Shown here: in pieces, positions 22,150 through 32,621 of the stretch
Position numbering within the stretch: the stretch's first letter is position 1
Layout of the letters: each line of letters begins with the position of its first letter
Origin: Adiantum capillus-veneris
Taxonomy: Eukaryota > Streptophyta > Polypodiopsida > Polypodiales > Pteridaceae
Direction: 5' to 3'
Length of the DNA: 58,000 nucleotides
NCBI GenBank assembly: GCA_014529385.2
Contig: CM043952.1
Span: 154,457,557 to 154,515,556 of the forward strand
The notes under the pieces: model-generated
Database searches by the model: none
What the model saw: the letters and a program-made list of their open reading frames with translations, nothing else
Told to the model about the DNA's origin: nothing
Made by a program: the position numbers and the translations under genes

Positions 22150-22229
22150 GACTGGGTTTGGGTGCCATTGCTGTAACTGAAAACTTCCAACTGGGAGAAG
22201 AGTATTTCAGTCAACGATCTTCAGCTCTA

Positions 22230-22245
22230 GCCACCGTGATCACCA
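22230..22245 (-). other. Candidate primer-binding site of the Gypsy element
   Basis: Three bases inside the 5' LTR the minus strand reads TGGTGATCACGGTGGC. It starts with TGG, complementary to a tRNA CCA end. I cannot assign the tRNA; it is not the initiator-Met sequence used by the other elements here. Confidence 0.5.
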
Positions 22246-22248
22246 AAA

Positions 22249-22735
22249 TGAAATTGGAGCTGATCTCTTGAGATAGCTAATTCCAGTGTTAGAATATTTC
22301 AACTACTATTGGTGATGTATTAGTTCAGACACTAGACTGGACAGAGGAACAAAAACTGAACTGGAATATATCTACTGGAATAAGAACCAGACTATGTACT
22401 GAGAATAATATTCAGATTCAGAGTACTGAATACAGAGTAAGTAACTGGAATATACTGCCATGATTGGAATTACAGATGAAAGATTACAATGAGTATGATG
22501 TGGCTTATAAACAGAAAGATAGAGTACAGCCGACAACAACTGCCAATGATTGACAACTCAAGTACAAATGCCACCAAAATGCTAACCTGATTATGCTAAC
22601 CCAATTACAATGTAATGGGCCCTATTTATATGCCTTGGGTTTACCATGGTAATTACCGTAGTAATTACTGATTGATTCACTGCCCGTCTCATAAGAGAGC
22701 GTTCCCACTTAGTGAAACTGTCTCAGCCGTCTACA
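22249..22735 (-). repeat. 5' LTR of the Gypsy element
   Basis: 487 bp. It matches 11661-12131. On the minus strand it begins TGTAGACGGCTGAGACAG at 22735 and ends TTTCA at 22249. TATAAATA box at 22623-22630. Confidence 0.93.
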
Positions 22736-22740
22736 CACTG

Positions 22741-23131
22741 CGAGCGTCGCTAATGTGAAGTATCTCTTGTAATGTTAAGTGGCCAGCCTTCCGAAGAAGT
22801 CCTTTACAGCTTCTACGCCTGATGCATGTTTTTGCCTTCAAGCATTATGTCTGCATTTGAGAAAGCATTTTATACAGGTTTCTTCACTTGGAGAACGAAG
22901 ATATTTGGGCCAGTGATAAGCAACCTCACCTCAAGATTTGTTGGCTATTCAGCCATTGAGCTTAAAAACAGAGTCACCATGCAGTTCTTGCAGATTCCTG
23001 ATAAAGAGAGAAGACTCAGATATGAAAAAGCCTTACACGCACTGGAAGACCGCCTCGCCAGCCGTCAACCTGAAGACTATTTCAGCCCATAAAGCTGTGT
23101 CAAGGGACGACACATGCTAGGAGGGGGGGAA
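22741..23131 (+). other. Unrecognised 88-codon ORF and purine tract before a candidate LTR
   Basis: An open frame at 22826-23092 (in-frame ATG at 22850) contains WRTKIFGPVISNLTSRFVGY and a Lys/Arg/Glu-rich C-terminal helix. I do not recognise it. It is followed by CTAGGAGGGGGGGAA, which looks like a polypurine tract, and then TGTTAG. If so, this is the 3' end of an LTR element into which the 11-kb Gypsy element inserted, with its 5' part left of 11656. No recognised pol sequence supports this. Confidence 0.35.
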
Positions 23132-23560
23132 TGTTAGCAGCAGGCTAACTCGGATAACTCGGATACCATGTTTCGAAGATTTCATTGTAAAAAAATTTAA
23201 TATTTTGATGAATCGGGAATATTGTAACTCCTACTTTTCGGATAAAGATTGTAACTGATGAGCCGGGGCTACAAGCTTCCAGATTGTATCAACCTGTCTT
23301 TAGTTAGAGCTCACAGATTATTAGTTTTGACCACCAAAAACCTTGGCCAAGGTATAAAAGCCAATTTTTGTAAGTTTTTCATAAGTTTTGGATAATAGAA
23401 ACACAGCGTGAGCTAATGGCGCTCACTTCTCTCCTTCTTGCGCTTCATACTCCCTCCTCGGTTGTCACATTGCAGTCGCGTCTGTTGCGTTGCAACCGCA
23501 GGTAAGAGCTCTACGCATTGACGTAAGCATTTCATAGTATTTCGTAGCTTTTGACATCGC
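23132..23560 (+). repeat. Candidate LTR (single copy, right border uncertain)
   Basis: Begins TGTTAGCAGCAGGC after a purine tract. It has a TATAAAAG box at 23353-23360 and short tandem CTCGGATAA units near its start. No second copy is in the window, so this could be a 3' LTR, a solo LTR or neither. Confidence 0.35.
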
Positions 23561-24046
23561 CGACCCGTGGCCTAATTTCATCATAAGTAGGAATTTAAGC
23601 TTTAAAATAAAAAACTAAGCATAGGCGGGGTATTGGGGCATCATTGCTAAGCATTTAGATGTATTCTGGATCGAAAACGACTAGGTCAAAAACTCACTAC
23701 TGCTAATAATCACGATTTTTGCAGTTGACCTAATGTGGGATTTGAGACCATAAGCATGTGTGCTTAGGTCTTATAAACATGTCCTAGAAGTTTCGTTACG
23801 TTTGGATGTTGTTTGATATTTGTAATGGATGTGATTTGTTTGCCGATGAGTGATTAGCTTTTGGTGATTTCGGTCATTTGAGGGTAGCTTGAGTTAGATG
23901 CGAGTTGTTGTTGTTTTCCAAGAGATTGACAACCTCTTGTAGCCTCTATGCACTAGTCGAGTCAGTTTCATTCCATGGATTGACAATTATATTTATGGTT
24001 CTCGCTATGTCTGCAATAAGATAGGAGTGAGGTTAGACACATGTTC

Positions 24047-24085
<39 letters not shown>

Positions 24086-24385
24086 TGGTTAAAATGGAGA
24101 GGAGTGCCTAGCTGCTACAACGTTAATCCTTGGGGTAGTGCCTTCAAACCAAAAAAACATTAGCTCTCTAATGTGGCAACGACGTGCATCAGTATCCAAC
24201 TCACCTTACAATAACGTCGTAGGCTAGTTACAGTGACCCATTTTACTGATATAGCTTTTATAGCATAGCATGCAAGGTGAGTTGACTTTGAAGGATCACC
24301 ATCAACGTTTCTTGTTTTCTTGCAATGTTGGCTCTTGAGCTCGCCATCCGACGGTGCATATCTTTTGAAGACACTTGGCAGCCTA
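23561..24385. other. No gene recognised; (GA)n at 24053-24084
   Basis: Non-coding sequence with no long open frame of recognisable type. A 32-bp AG microsatellite is the only clear feature. The last bases (CATAC, 24386-24390) are the target duplication of the next element. Confidence 0.5.
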
Positions 24386-24390
24386 CATAC

Positions 24391-24662
24391 TGTAGAGGAT
24401 CGAGGCTAGCTATGGTGGGTGTAGCCTGAGGCAAGCCATGGCATGGAAGATGAGCAGTAGAAAATGAGAGAGAGAAAGAGAAGAAGTCGACACCAAGCCA
24501 GAAAAATAACGCTATTGTTTTTTTTATTACTTCTTGTGTGAGAGCCTTACATTGTATATATAGAAAAAGTGTGTCATGCAAACTGGGCTTATAACTGAAC
24601 TTTACTGCATGCCTATGAGACTTGTTCTCACGGGCTGACCGAAAAAGGGCTTGAACCCAACA
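24391..24662 (-). repeat. 3' LTR of the small LTR element
   Basis: 272 bp, matching 26174-26443 with few differences. The minus strand starts TGTTGGGTTCAAGCCC and ends CCTCTACA. A run GGGGGGG just inside (plus-strand C7, 24665-24671) is the polypurine tract. A TATATATAG stretch near 24555 may be the promoter core. Confidence 0.9.
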
Positions 24663-26158
24663 ATCCCCCCCTCAAGCCCGAATTGGACAGACCACTCTCA
24701 TGATACCTCGATTTTTTTGGTATACTCGACAACCGTGAGTTTTAGGTTCTCTCACAACCAAGGATTTCTGGTGTATCCATAACCTGGTGCTAGATCAGTA
24801 ACCCCCCCTTGAACAGATAGGGTGTAGGCCAAATATATAGCTACCAAAAATTGGAGTTTTTGGTTCACTGCCAAACCTTGGGTTTATGGTGTACCCAGTA
24901 ACCTCATGAGAGTGCAACAAAAATGGGTTGAGAACTGACATAAATTGGGAGGTCTTACCATTTATGGATGGCAGTGTCTATATCCCGTACAAATTTTGAT
25001 ATGATAAAAGCTGACAAGCATGACAATAACTGACAATGTAAAAGAAAAAGCTTTGACTGGAAAGTTTATGACAAAACAAGAGTATAACAATGAATTGGTA
25101 AACTAAGTTGTGAAAACTTGTACTGCAACCTCGAAGGAGATCTTTATGGTGTAGCATTTGTTGATGTACCAAAAGCTAGAAGCAAAGTGTTGAAAAAGTC
25201 ATCGAGGGCTTTCTTATCACATAAGCTATGAATTTTGACTCTACCTGCTTGCTCTTCTTTGGCATCACTATCGAAAGCCAAGTTATTCACCAATTGATCA
25301 AATTCAACATCAATATTCTTACCATCATCATTAGACAGTTTCTTTTCAGATGTATCAAACACTGCATGATGCTCATCGCTCAGAAAATCCTCCATGTCGT
25401 AGTAGTAGGTGTTTTGAGTTGCACTAAAGACCACCTCTTGGCCAAGTACAAGTCCGTTGATAAGGGCATTTTGAAAAACTTCGTTATTGCCTTGGCAAAC
25501 CTTCTTCATGAGCAGATTTTCAAGATGCTCCAAAAGTTGTGGATAATTTCTTCCACCGTTGCCAAGCACCACCTTTCAAACACTGCTAGTGTTGACTAGC
25601 CTTGCTATAACCTATGATATGCGGCTAGCCTTGCCCTCTACAATCGTTTGTGAAATCTGCACTATGGCGCAAAACAGCCTGCAAATCTCTCCACAATTGG
25701 GTTGGAACGGGTTTGATTGGGTGAGAGGACCCTCTAGTTAAGGATTAAATATGATGGCCACCACTATTTAAGAATAGTGTGAGATTAAAAAAAAAAAAGA
25801 TGGCGAAATCTATTTGCAGACCACGCAGGCGCATATTCCACACATAGAGCGGCTGCTGCTGCGTTAACCTTTGTAAGGCTTCCTTCTCTCTTTGGGATCT
25901 ATTGGCCATGCAATCTCCTCGAGCTCGTATCCGGCCTACTGTGAAGTGCTGAATCACCTCTTCTGCAGAGAACAGTGCCGACGATGGCGTTTCTTCTCAG
26001 AGCCTGTAGAGGCCGAACCAGCAGGGGCTCAAGAGGCGAAACCTCACCAGCAAGCCAGGGCGAATTCACTCATGCAATCTGTGTGCACGTTGATACAGGT
26101 CGACGTTGCTTCCTCCCGATGTAAGGGGGCTGCTCCCACGCAAGCCAAGTCGAGCCAA
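24663..26158 (-). other. Interior of the small LTR element, with one unrecognised 142-codon ORF
   Basis: The longest minus-strand frame, 25572-25144, has an early Leu-rich helix (PQLLEHLENLLMKK), an acidic middle (FDTSEKKLSNDDGKN) and no zinc knuckle or catalytic motif. I do not recognise it. It may be a captured host gene piece or a novel Gag-like protein. A second open frame (25957-25745) near the primer site is mostly low-complexity. The remainder is non-coding. Confidence 0.4.
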
Positions 26159-26171
26159 AGCTCTGATACCA
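26159..26171 (-). other. Primer-binding site, initiator-Met tRNA type
   Basis: The minus strand reads TGGTATCAGAGCT, the standard sequence complementary to the 3' end of plant initiator-Met tRNA, adjacent to the 5' LTR. Confidence 0.9.
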
Positions 26172-26173
26172 GT

Positions 26174-26443
26174 TTTAGAGGATCGAGGCTAGCTATGGTG
26201 GGTGTAGCCTGAGGCAATCCATGGCGTGGAAGATGAGCAAAAGAAAACGAGAGAGAGAAAGAGAAGAAGTTGACACCAAGCAAGAAAAATAACGCTATTT
26301 TTTTTAATTACTTCTTGTGTGAGAGCCTTACAGTGTATATATAGAAAAAGTGTGTCATGCAAACTGGGCTTATAACTGAACTTTACTGCATGCCTATGAG
26401 ACTTGTTCTCACGGGCTAATTGAAAAAGGGCTTGAACCCAACA
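26174..26443 (-). repeat. 5' LTR of the small LTR element
   Basis: 270 bp, matching 24391-24662. The innermost bases read AAA instead of ACA, a change next to the primer site. Confidence 0.9.
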
Positions 26444-26613
26444 CATACGACCCTCGTTCAAAGGCTACGCACATGAGATCTTTGAAACACAGGCAATACT
26501 TCAATCGAGAATACAGGAGGTTGTCGTAGAAGCGCCTTCGCACACATGATCTACCTTAACCCATGGAAATCACTCTCCTGTTTTGCTTAGCATCTGGATT
26601 GTCGGGTCGCAAC

Positions 26614-26839
26614 TGTTACCATATACATGTGGTAGTGATGTGTGTGAACACACTAGGACCGCCGGGGCATTTTTCCCTCTTTAGGAGGTTTTTTCCCCCG
26701 TGCATTGTATATACACCCATCACTCTAGGGCTATCTATCTTTCCATTGCACACTAAGTAACACACTCTCTATTGTGTGCCTTGAGATTCCTTCGTCTTTT
26801 CCAAGCTGTGTGTGTTTCTCTGCAACCCTAATTCCAACA
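26614..26839 (+). repeat. 5' LTR of the Copia element
   Basis: Begins TGTTACCATATACATGTGG and ends CCCTAATTCCAACA. TATATACACCC near 26707 may be the promoter core. Matches 32286-32512. Confidence 0.95.
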
Positions 26840-26841
26840 AT

Positions 26842-26852
26842 TGGTATCAGAG
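26842..26852 (+). other. Primer-binding site, initiator-Met tRNA type
   Basis: TGGTATCAGAG two bases after the 5' LTR. Confidence 0.9.
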
Positions 26853-27201
26853 TAGGTCACGTCCTCCCGGGCTTAGTCGCCAGCTACTTTATCACACGCC
26901 TGCTCTCTTTCTCCGATTTCAGTGAGCTTTGGCGAGCGTTCGCAGATCGACAAAAATTTTGGGACAGCTCCTAGAGCTGGGTTTGCTCATAATTTTGATT
27001 TCGGCTCAATTCGGCCTCCGTTTCCACTACAGGCAGTACTACACAGGCTATTTCGTCATTTTGTGCAGAATTTTTGTCAGTGCCGTTTTCTGCATAACAG
27101 GTGCCTTATAGTCTTCTACGGTTTGTGCTATATAGCACAGGTTGTTCCCGGTCCGTTTCTCCTATTTTTGGGTAGTTTTCACATCAGGTGCAGCATTTAC
27201 C

Positions 27202-29220
27202 ATGGCTGACAACAACAACACAGATGTGTTCAAGATGTTTGCTGCTGAGGATAGGTTGGATGGGGACAACTACCCTATGTGGGCTTATATGATGCAACAT
27301 GTTCTTGTGTCAAAGGGTGTCTGGAACATTGTGCAGGGCATTGATGTACGTCCTGGTTCTGAGGATGTAGGCGATGTTGAGGATGCTGCAGGTCTTGCTA
27401 CAAGGATTGCAGCTATTAGAGTTGTTTTACCTACGGCAGAACAAGCTCGTTGGGATGTTAAGGATGCGCAGGCTCATGTATTGATTGCATTGTCTGTGAA
27501 GCGCACCATTGTTCCTCACATCCGTTCAACAAAATCTGCAAAACAGGCTTGGGATATTCTAGCAGGTCGTTATGCAAGCCGCAATGAGGCTAAAATTGCT
27601 TTGCTGCGTAAAGAGCTGGAGTCGAAGATTATGCATGAGGAAGATGATATGGACACTTTCCTTGCTAGTGTCAAGGATATCAATGAGCAGCTTATTTCTG
27701 CAGGTGAAGTCATTTCAGACAGTTCCCTTGTGCAGACTGTTCTTGATGCCTTACCAGATTCTTACCAGACTTTTGCTAGTACTTGGAGACTTATGACCCA
27801 AGGAAATCTTGAAGTTGTCAAGTTTGATGCATTATGCACATTGCTATTGCAAGAGTCACTTTCCAGAAAAAACAGGACTAGACAGCGTGTAGTTGAACAG
27901 GCTTTTATTGCTTCTCAAAGAAAGGGTGGTAACAGTAATGCAGCCACTTCTTATGGTTCTGTTGTGAGTGGCAAAAATTCTGTTCCTAATGCTTCTGCTG
28001 GCAGTACTTCGTCTGGCAATTCTGGTGATAAGGGCAAAAAGAAGATGCATTGCCATTATTGTAAAGCCAATGATCACTTGATCAAGTCGTGTCCTAAGTT
28101 GAAGGCCAAAGAGGCTAAGAAGAAAGAGGGTGGTTCCACTACAAATGCTGGTTCCACTACAAATGCAGCCATTGTTGAGTCTTCTGTGAAAGGAGACTGT
28201 AATGCTGATGTTGATGCAGAATGGGATTTTAGTGCAGAGTGCACTTACAATCCTGCTGTCCATGATGCATGCTTGTCAGTTGCTGCAGATTCACATGTGT
28301 GGTATTTTGACAGTGGTGCTACAAAGCACATTACCTCACATCGTGAATTGTTTACCTCTCTTGAGTCTGTCCCTCATGAGAATTCAGTCACTTGTGCCAA
28401 CAACGCCTCTTATCCAGTTCAGGGAGTTGGAAAGATTGTGCTTACTGCTACTAATGGCAGTTCCTTCACACTTGTTGATGCACTTTATGTACCTGGGATC
28501 AAGAAGAATATCTTGTCTGTATCCGCACTTGCTAGACTTGGACTTGTAGTCAAATTTGTGGATGACAGATGTACAATTCATGATCTCAGTTTTGGTGATG
28601 AAATTGTTGCATCTGGGCTTTTGTGCCGTGGGCTGTATAAGCTCACTTTGTATGACAAGTGTGGACAAAATTTTGCAAATGCTGTTGCAGATTCAAGGGC
28701 TATTTCAGATGCAAAACTTTGGCATGCACGTTTTGGTCATCTGAATTTTGCCAGTTTGCTGCGTTTGCAGAAATCTGATATGGTTGCTTCTTTGCCACCT
28801 CTTGAAGCACCTGTCAAACATGTTTGTGAAGGCTGTATTTTGGGTAAGATGCAGCGTTCTAAGTTTCCAAAGGATGGTTCAGTTCGGGCCACATGCAGGT
28901 TGTAGCTTGTGCATAGTGATGTTTGTGGGCCCATGCAAACTCCGTCCTTGGGCAATTACCTGTACTTCGTGACTTTCATTGATGATTACTCCAGGCATGC
29001 ATGGGTATTTCCGCTTAAAGCGAAGTCCAAAGTTTTTATGTGGTTCAAACAATTTCTGGCTATGGCTGAAAATGTCTCGAAATGTACTATGGGCACCCTC
29101 CGTTCTGATCGAGGGGGGGAGTATATGTCTCATGAATTTAATGCATTACTGGCTAGTCGTGGGATAAAACACTGGCCAATGTACAATGCCTTATACACCT
29201 CAGCAAAATGGTGTTGCTGA
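27202..29220 (+). pseudogene. Copia gag, protease and integrase N-terminal half
   Basis: The ATG at 27202 opens a frame (MADNNNTDVFKMF) typical of Copia Gag. It contains WAYMMQHVLVSKGVWNIV and TFLASVKDINEQLISAG. One CCHC knuckle, CHYCKANDHLIKSC, is near 28050. The protease follows with WYFDSGATKHITS. The integrase zinc region has LWHARFGHLNFASLL and CEGCILGKMQRSKFP. A TAG at 28903-28905, where Gln suits, ends this frame. The same frame then resumes with LVHSDVCGP (first catalytic Asp) and TLRSDRGGEY (second). A one-base insertion near 29182 shifts the frame just before the Glu-bearing QQNGVAERKN segment at about 29200. Confidence 0.9.
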
Positions 29221-32210
29221 GAGGAAAAACAGGTCACTGACGGAAATGGCATGATGTATGGTCAAAAGTCAAGCTTTGCCGCATTCTTTTTGGCTTGAGG
29301 CTATTATGTGTGCCACTTATGTACTTAACAGGTGTCCTACGAAAGATTTGCAGTCTATTACTCCATATGAAGCATGGCATGATAGAAAACCTTCTATTGA
29401 GCACATGCGTGTTTTTGGCTGTTTGGCATATGCTTTGGTGCCACAAGTGCAGCGCAGAAAATTGGATGATAAGGCTGTCAAATGTATTTTTGTTGGTTAT
29501 AGTGCTGAAAGCAAAGGTTATAGGTTGTATCATCCGCAAACAAAACGTATTCTGGTTTCTCGGGATGTAGTGTTTGTGGAAGATTCTGTTCAACCCTTGC
29601 TGGGTACTAGAGACAGTAATGTAAGCTCACAGGACATTTATGACACTTTGTTGCCTCTTTTCAGTGGTGGAAATATGAATGTAAGTTCCAATGAGGCAAA
29701 TATACAGCCTATGGGGGTTTCTGAAAATGTTCTAGATTAGCCTATTACTGATGCAGATGTACATGATGTACTTGATGAGGAAAGGGCTGAAAATGAGCAG
29801 GCTAGAGGTATGCCAAAATGGCTGGTGCACACTTTGCGTGACAGTAAATTGGATGCACCTTTGTCTAGTCGTACTCGTTCAGGCTCTCGCCATGCATCTT
29901 ATGCATCATATTGTTATGCTTTGGCTGTGTCTAGCTTACATGATGTTGAGGAGCCTCTGACTTTTGATGAAGCACAAAATTCAAAAAATTGGATGGCTGC
30001 CATGCAATCAGAATATGATGCACTTATAGAAAATGACACATGGACTTTATGTGATTTGCCTCCTGGCAAAAAGGCCATTGGTACGAAGTGGGTTTACAAG
30101 TTGAAACGCAAGCCGGATGGTGAAATTGATCGCCATAAGGCTCGACTTGTTGCAAAAGATTATGCACAGCAAAAAGGCATAGATTATGAAGAGACTTTTG
30201 CTCCCACTTTTCGTATGACTACTGTACGTTTTCTATGTGCATTGGCAGCTCATTTTGGTTGGGATGTACATCAATCAGACATTGTTACTACTTTCTTGAA
30301 TGGTGACATATTTGAGGAAGTTTATGTAACGCAGCCTCGCGGTTTTTTCATAAAAGGACAAGAGGACAAAGTGTGCAGATGTAAGAAGGCTTTGTATGGG
30401 TTGAAGCAATCTCCTCGTGCTTGGTATGAGAAAGCTGACACTCATTTGGTTAAACGAGGCTTTCGTAACAGTCCAACAGAAAGCACATTGTATGTAAAGC
30501 GTGAGGATGATGTACTTCTCATTGTGGTTCTTTATGTTGATGATTTGCTGATCACTGGACCAAATGAGAGACACATTGCTGAATTTAAGGCTGATTTGAA
30601 TGCTACTTTCAAGATGAAAGATTTGGGGCTGTTGCATCATTATTTGGGTATACAGTTTAAGCAGTGTGATGGTGGTATTGCCTTGTGTCAGAAAAGTTAC
30701 ATAGAGACATTGCTATGTAAGTTTGGACTTGAGGATTGCAAACCTATTGCCACTCCCATGGAAACAGGTTTGAAGTTGAGTCTACATGATGCTGGTGATC
30801 CTGCTGATGTCACTCTTTACCAAACAACTGTTGGCTGCCTCATTTATGTATGCAACACGAGGCCGGATATTCAGTTTGCAGTCTCACAAGTCAACAGATT
30901 TATGCATAGCCCAGGGTCTAAGCATTCGCAGGCTGTCAAGAGGATTTTCCGCTACCTTAGTGGCACTTTACATCTTGGCTTGTTTTATCCCAAGGGGGGA
31001 TCATTGCCGCCAGACTTACATGCTTTTTCGGACTCAGATTGGGCTGGTTGTTTTGACACGCGAGTGTCCACAAGTGGTTTTTGTTTCATGCTTGTGCAGA
31101 TGTAAGAAGGCTTTGTATGGGTTGAAGCAATCTCCTCGTGCTTGGTATGAGAAAGCTGACACTCATTTGGTTAAACGAGGCTTTCGTAACAGTCCAACAG
31201 AAAGCACATTGTATGTAAAGCGTGAGGATGATGTACTTCTCATTGTGGTTCTTTATGTTGATGATTTGCTGATCACTGGACCAAATGAGAGACACATTGC
31301 TGAATTTAAGGCTGATTTGAATGCTACTTTCAAGATGAAAGATTTGGGGCTGTTGCATCATTATTTGGGTATACAGTTTAAGCAGTGTGATGGTGGTATT
31401 GCCTTGTGTCAGAAAAGTTACATAGAGACATTGCTATGTAAGTTTGGACTTGAGGATTGCAAACCTATTGCCACTCCCATGGAAACAGGTTTGAAGTTGA
31501 GTCTACATGATGCTGGTGATCCTACTGATGTCACTCTTTACCAAACAACTGTTGGCTGCCTCATTTATGTATGCAACACGAGGCCGGATATTCAGTTTGC
31601 AGTCTCACAAGTCAACAGATTTATGCATAGCCCAGGGTCTAAGCATTGGCAGGCTGTCAAGAGGATTTTCCGCTACCTTAGTGGCACTTTACATCTTGGC
31701 TTGTTTTATCCCAAGGGGGGATCATTGCCGCCAGACTTACATGCTTTTTCGGACTCAGATTGGGCTGGTTGTTTTGACACGCGAGTGTCCACAAGTGGTT
31801 TTTGTTTCATGCTTGGCAGTTCATGTATATCATGGTTGAGCAAGAAGCAACCTACTGTGGCCACTTCGAGTTGGGAGGCTGAGTATAGGGCAGTCTTCAC
31901 AGCTACAGTTGAGTGTGTATGGCTCAGACGCCTTATGGCTGATTTGGGTGTTGGACAGGACACTGCCAACACTATCTACACTGACAGTCAGAGCGCATTG
32001 GCAGTTGCGAGGAACCCAAGTTTTCATGCTCGCACAAAGCACATTGAGGTGCATTACCACTATGTTAGGGAGAGGCTCTCAACAGGAGAGATCAGCTTGG
32101 CTTATGTGCCAACACAGGACAACCTTGCAGATCTTTTCACAAAGGCATTGTCTCGTGAGAAGCTTGAAGCTTTCCGCAAAGCTTTGGGCTTACTCCCCTT
32201 TGTGGACTGA
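29221..32210 (+). pseudogene. Copia integrase C-terminal half, reverse transcriptase and RNase H, broken
   Basis: The frame continues through TGA at 29252-29254 (Arg suits) to the conserved HMRVFGCLAYALVP and KCIFVGYSAESKGYRL. It stops at TAG 29738-29740 (Gln suits) and resumes to the reverse transcriptase: WVYKLKRKPDGEI, KARLVAKDYAQQKGIDYEET, CKKALYGLKQSPRAWYEK and the catalytic LYVDDLLITG. RNase H follows with HAFSDSDWAGCFDTR. A 721-bp tandem copy then repeats part of the reverse transcriptase and RNase H in another frame. The second copy leads to the true end, TSSWEAEYRAVF, IYTDSQSALAVA and a TGA at 32208-32210. The first copy ends at TAA 31103-31105. Confidence 0.92.
30377..31818 (+). repeat. 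721-bp tandem duplication within Copia pol
   Basis: 30377-31097 is repeated as 31098-31818. I find only two base differences (C-TGCTGATGTC/C-TACTGATGTC and CATTCGCAGG/CATTGGCAGG). Short shared sequence (TGTGCAG / TTGGCAG region) lies at the joint. The step, 721, is not a multiple of three. The Trp codon of the KHWQAVKR motif is kept only in the second copy. Confidence 0.95.
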
Positions 32211-32275
32211 TCCTGTCCTCAGGGCATGGCACTTCCCTTTACTCATGTGCCAGCTCTCGTTCACCGCATCACTCC

Positions 32276-32285
32276 AGGGGGGATT
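32276..32285 (+). other. Polypurine tract of the Copia element
   Basis: AGGGGGGATT immediately before the TGTTACC start of the 3' LTR. Confidence 0.85.
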
Positions 32286-32512
32286 TGTTACCATATACAT
32301 GTGGTAGTGATGTGTGTGAACACAGTACGACCGCCGGGGCATTTTTTCCCTCTTTAGGAGGTTTTTTCCCCCGTGCATTGTATATACGCCCATCACTCTA
32401 GGGCTATCTATCTTTCCATTGCACACTAAGTAACACACTCTCTATTGTGTGCCTTGAGCTTCCTTCGTCTTCTCCAAGCTCTGTGTGTTTCTCTGCAACC
32501 CTAATTCCAACA
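32286..32512 (+). repeat. 3' LTR of the Copia element
   Basis: 227 bp, matching 26614-26839 with about six substitutions and one extra T in the TTTTTT run. Confidence 0.95.
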
Positions 32513-32621
32513 GCAACGGCTAACTGTGTAGCGAGCCCTACTTAATCGCATTTGACGTAGCGGCGGTAAGATTCCTGCCAGGTCACTGTTCTTAGCCGTA
32601 CCGATGGACTCTCAGGTTCAT

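Larger units (their letters stand above)
11661..22735 (-). mobile_element. Near-complete Ty3/Gypsy LTR retrotransposon, 11.1 kb, with extra 3' coding region
   Basis: Two LTRs (11661-12131 and 22249-22735) flank gag, protease, reverse transcriptase, RNase H and integrase in Ty3/Gypsy order on the minus strand. The 5-bp target duplication CACTG is exact at 11656-11660 and 22736-22740. A primer site candidate lies at about 22230-22245 and a polypurine tract at 12132-12148. By eye the LTRs differ at about 13 bases plus a few indels, roughly 97% identity, so insertion was fairly recent. At least seven in-frame stops and several frameshifts inactivate it. Between integrase and the 3' LTR lie 3.9 kb with further minus-strand frames, an arrangement like Athila-type elements with an envelope-position ORF, though that protein is not recognisable as an envelope. 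Confidence 0.93.
24391..26443 (-). mobile_element. Small non-autonomous LTR retrotransposon, 2.05 kb
   Basis: Two LTRs of about 270 bp (24391-24662 and 26174-26443) flank 1.5 kb. The 5-bp target duplication CATAC is exact at 24386-24390 and 26444-26448. On the minus strand the LTR begins TGTTGGGTTCAAGCCC, the Copia-like start. The initiator-Met primer site TGGTATCAGAGC lies two bases inside the 5' LTR. A purine tract (GAGGGGGGGAT) precedes the 3' LTR. The interior encodes no Gag, protease, reverse transcriptase or integrase, so it must have moved with proteins from another element. Confidence 0.9.
26614..32512 (+). mobile_element. Ty1/Copia retrotransposon, 5.9 kb, with internal 721-bp duplication
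   Basis: LTRs of 226 and 227 bp flank a gag-pol region in Copia order (Gag, protease, integrase, reverse transcriptase, RNase H). The 5-bp target duplication GCAAC is exact at 26609-26613 and 32513-32517. The primer site TGGTATCAGAG starts at 26842, two bases after the 5' LTR. The purine tract CCAGGGGGGATT precedes the 3' LTR. By hand count the LTRs differ at six positions plus one indel, about 97% identity. Three in-frame stops, one frameshift and a tandem duplication that changes the frame make it inactive. Confidence 0.95.

Noticed and set aside
29234-31361. Antisense ORFs in the Copia pol region, including two identical ones
   Set aside because: They mirror the conserved plus-strand reverse transcriptase codons; the identity simply reflects the 721-bp duplication.
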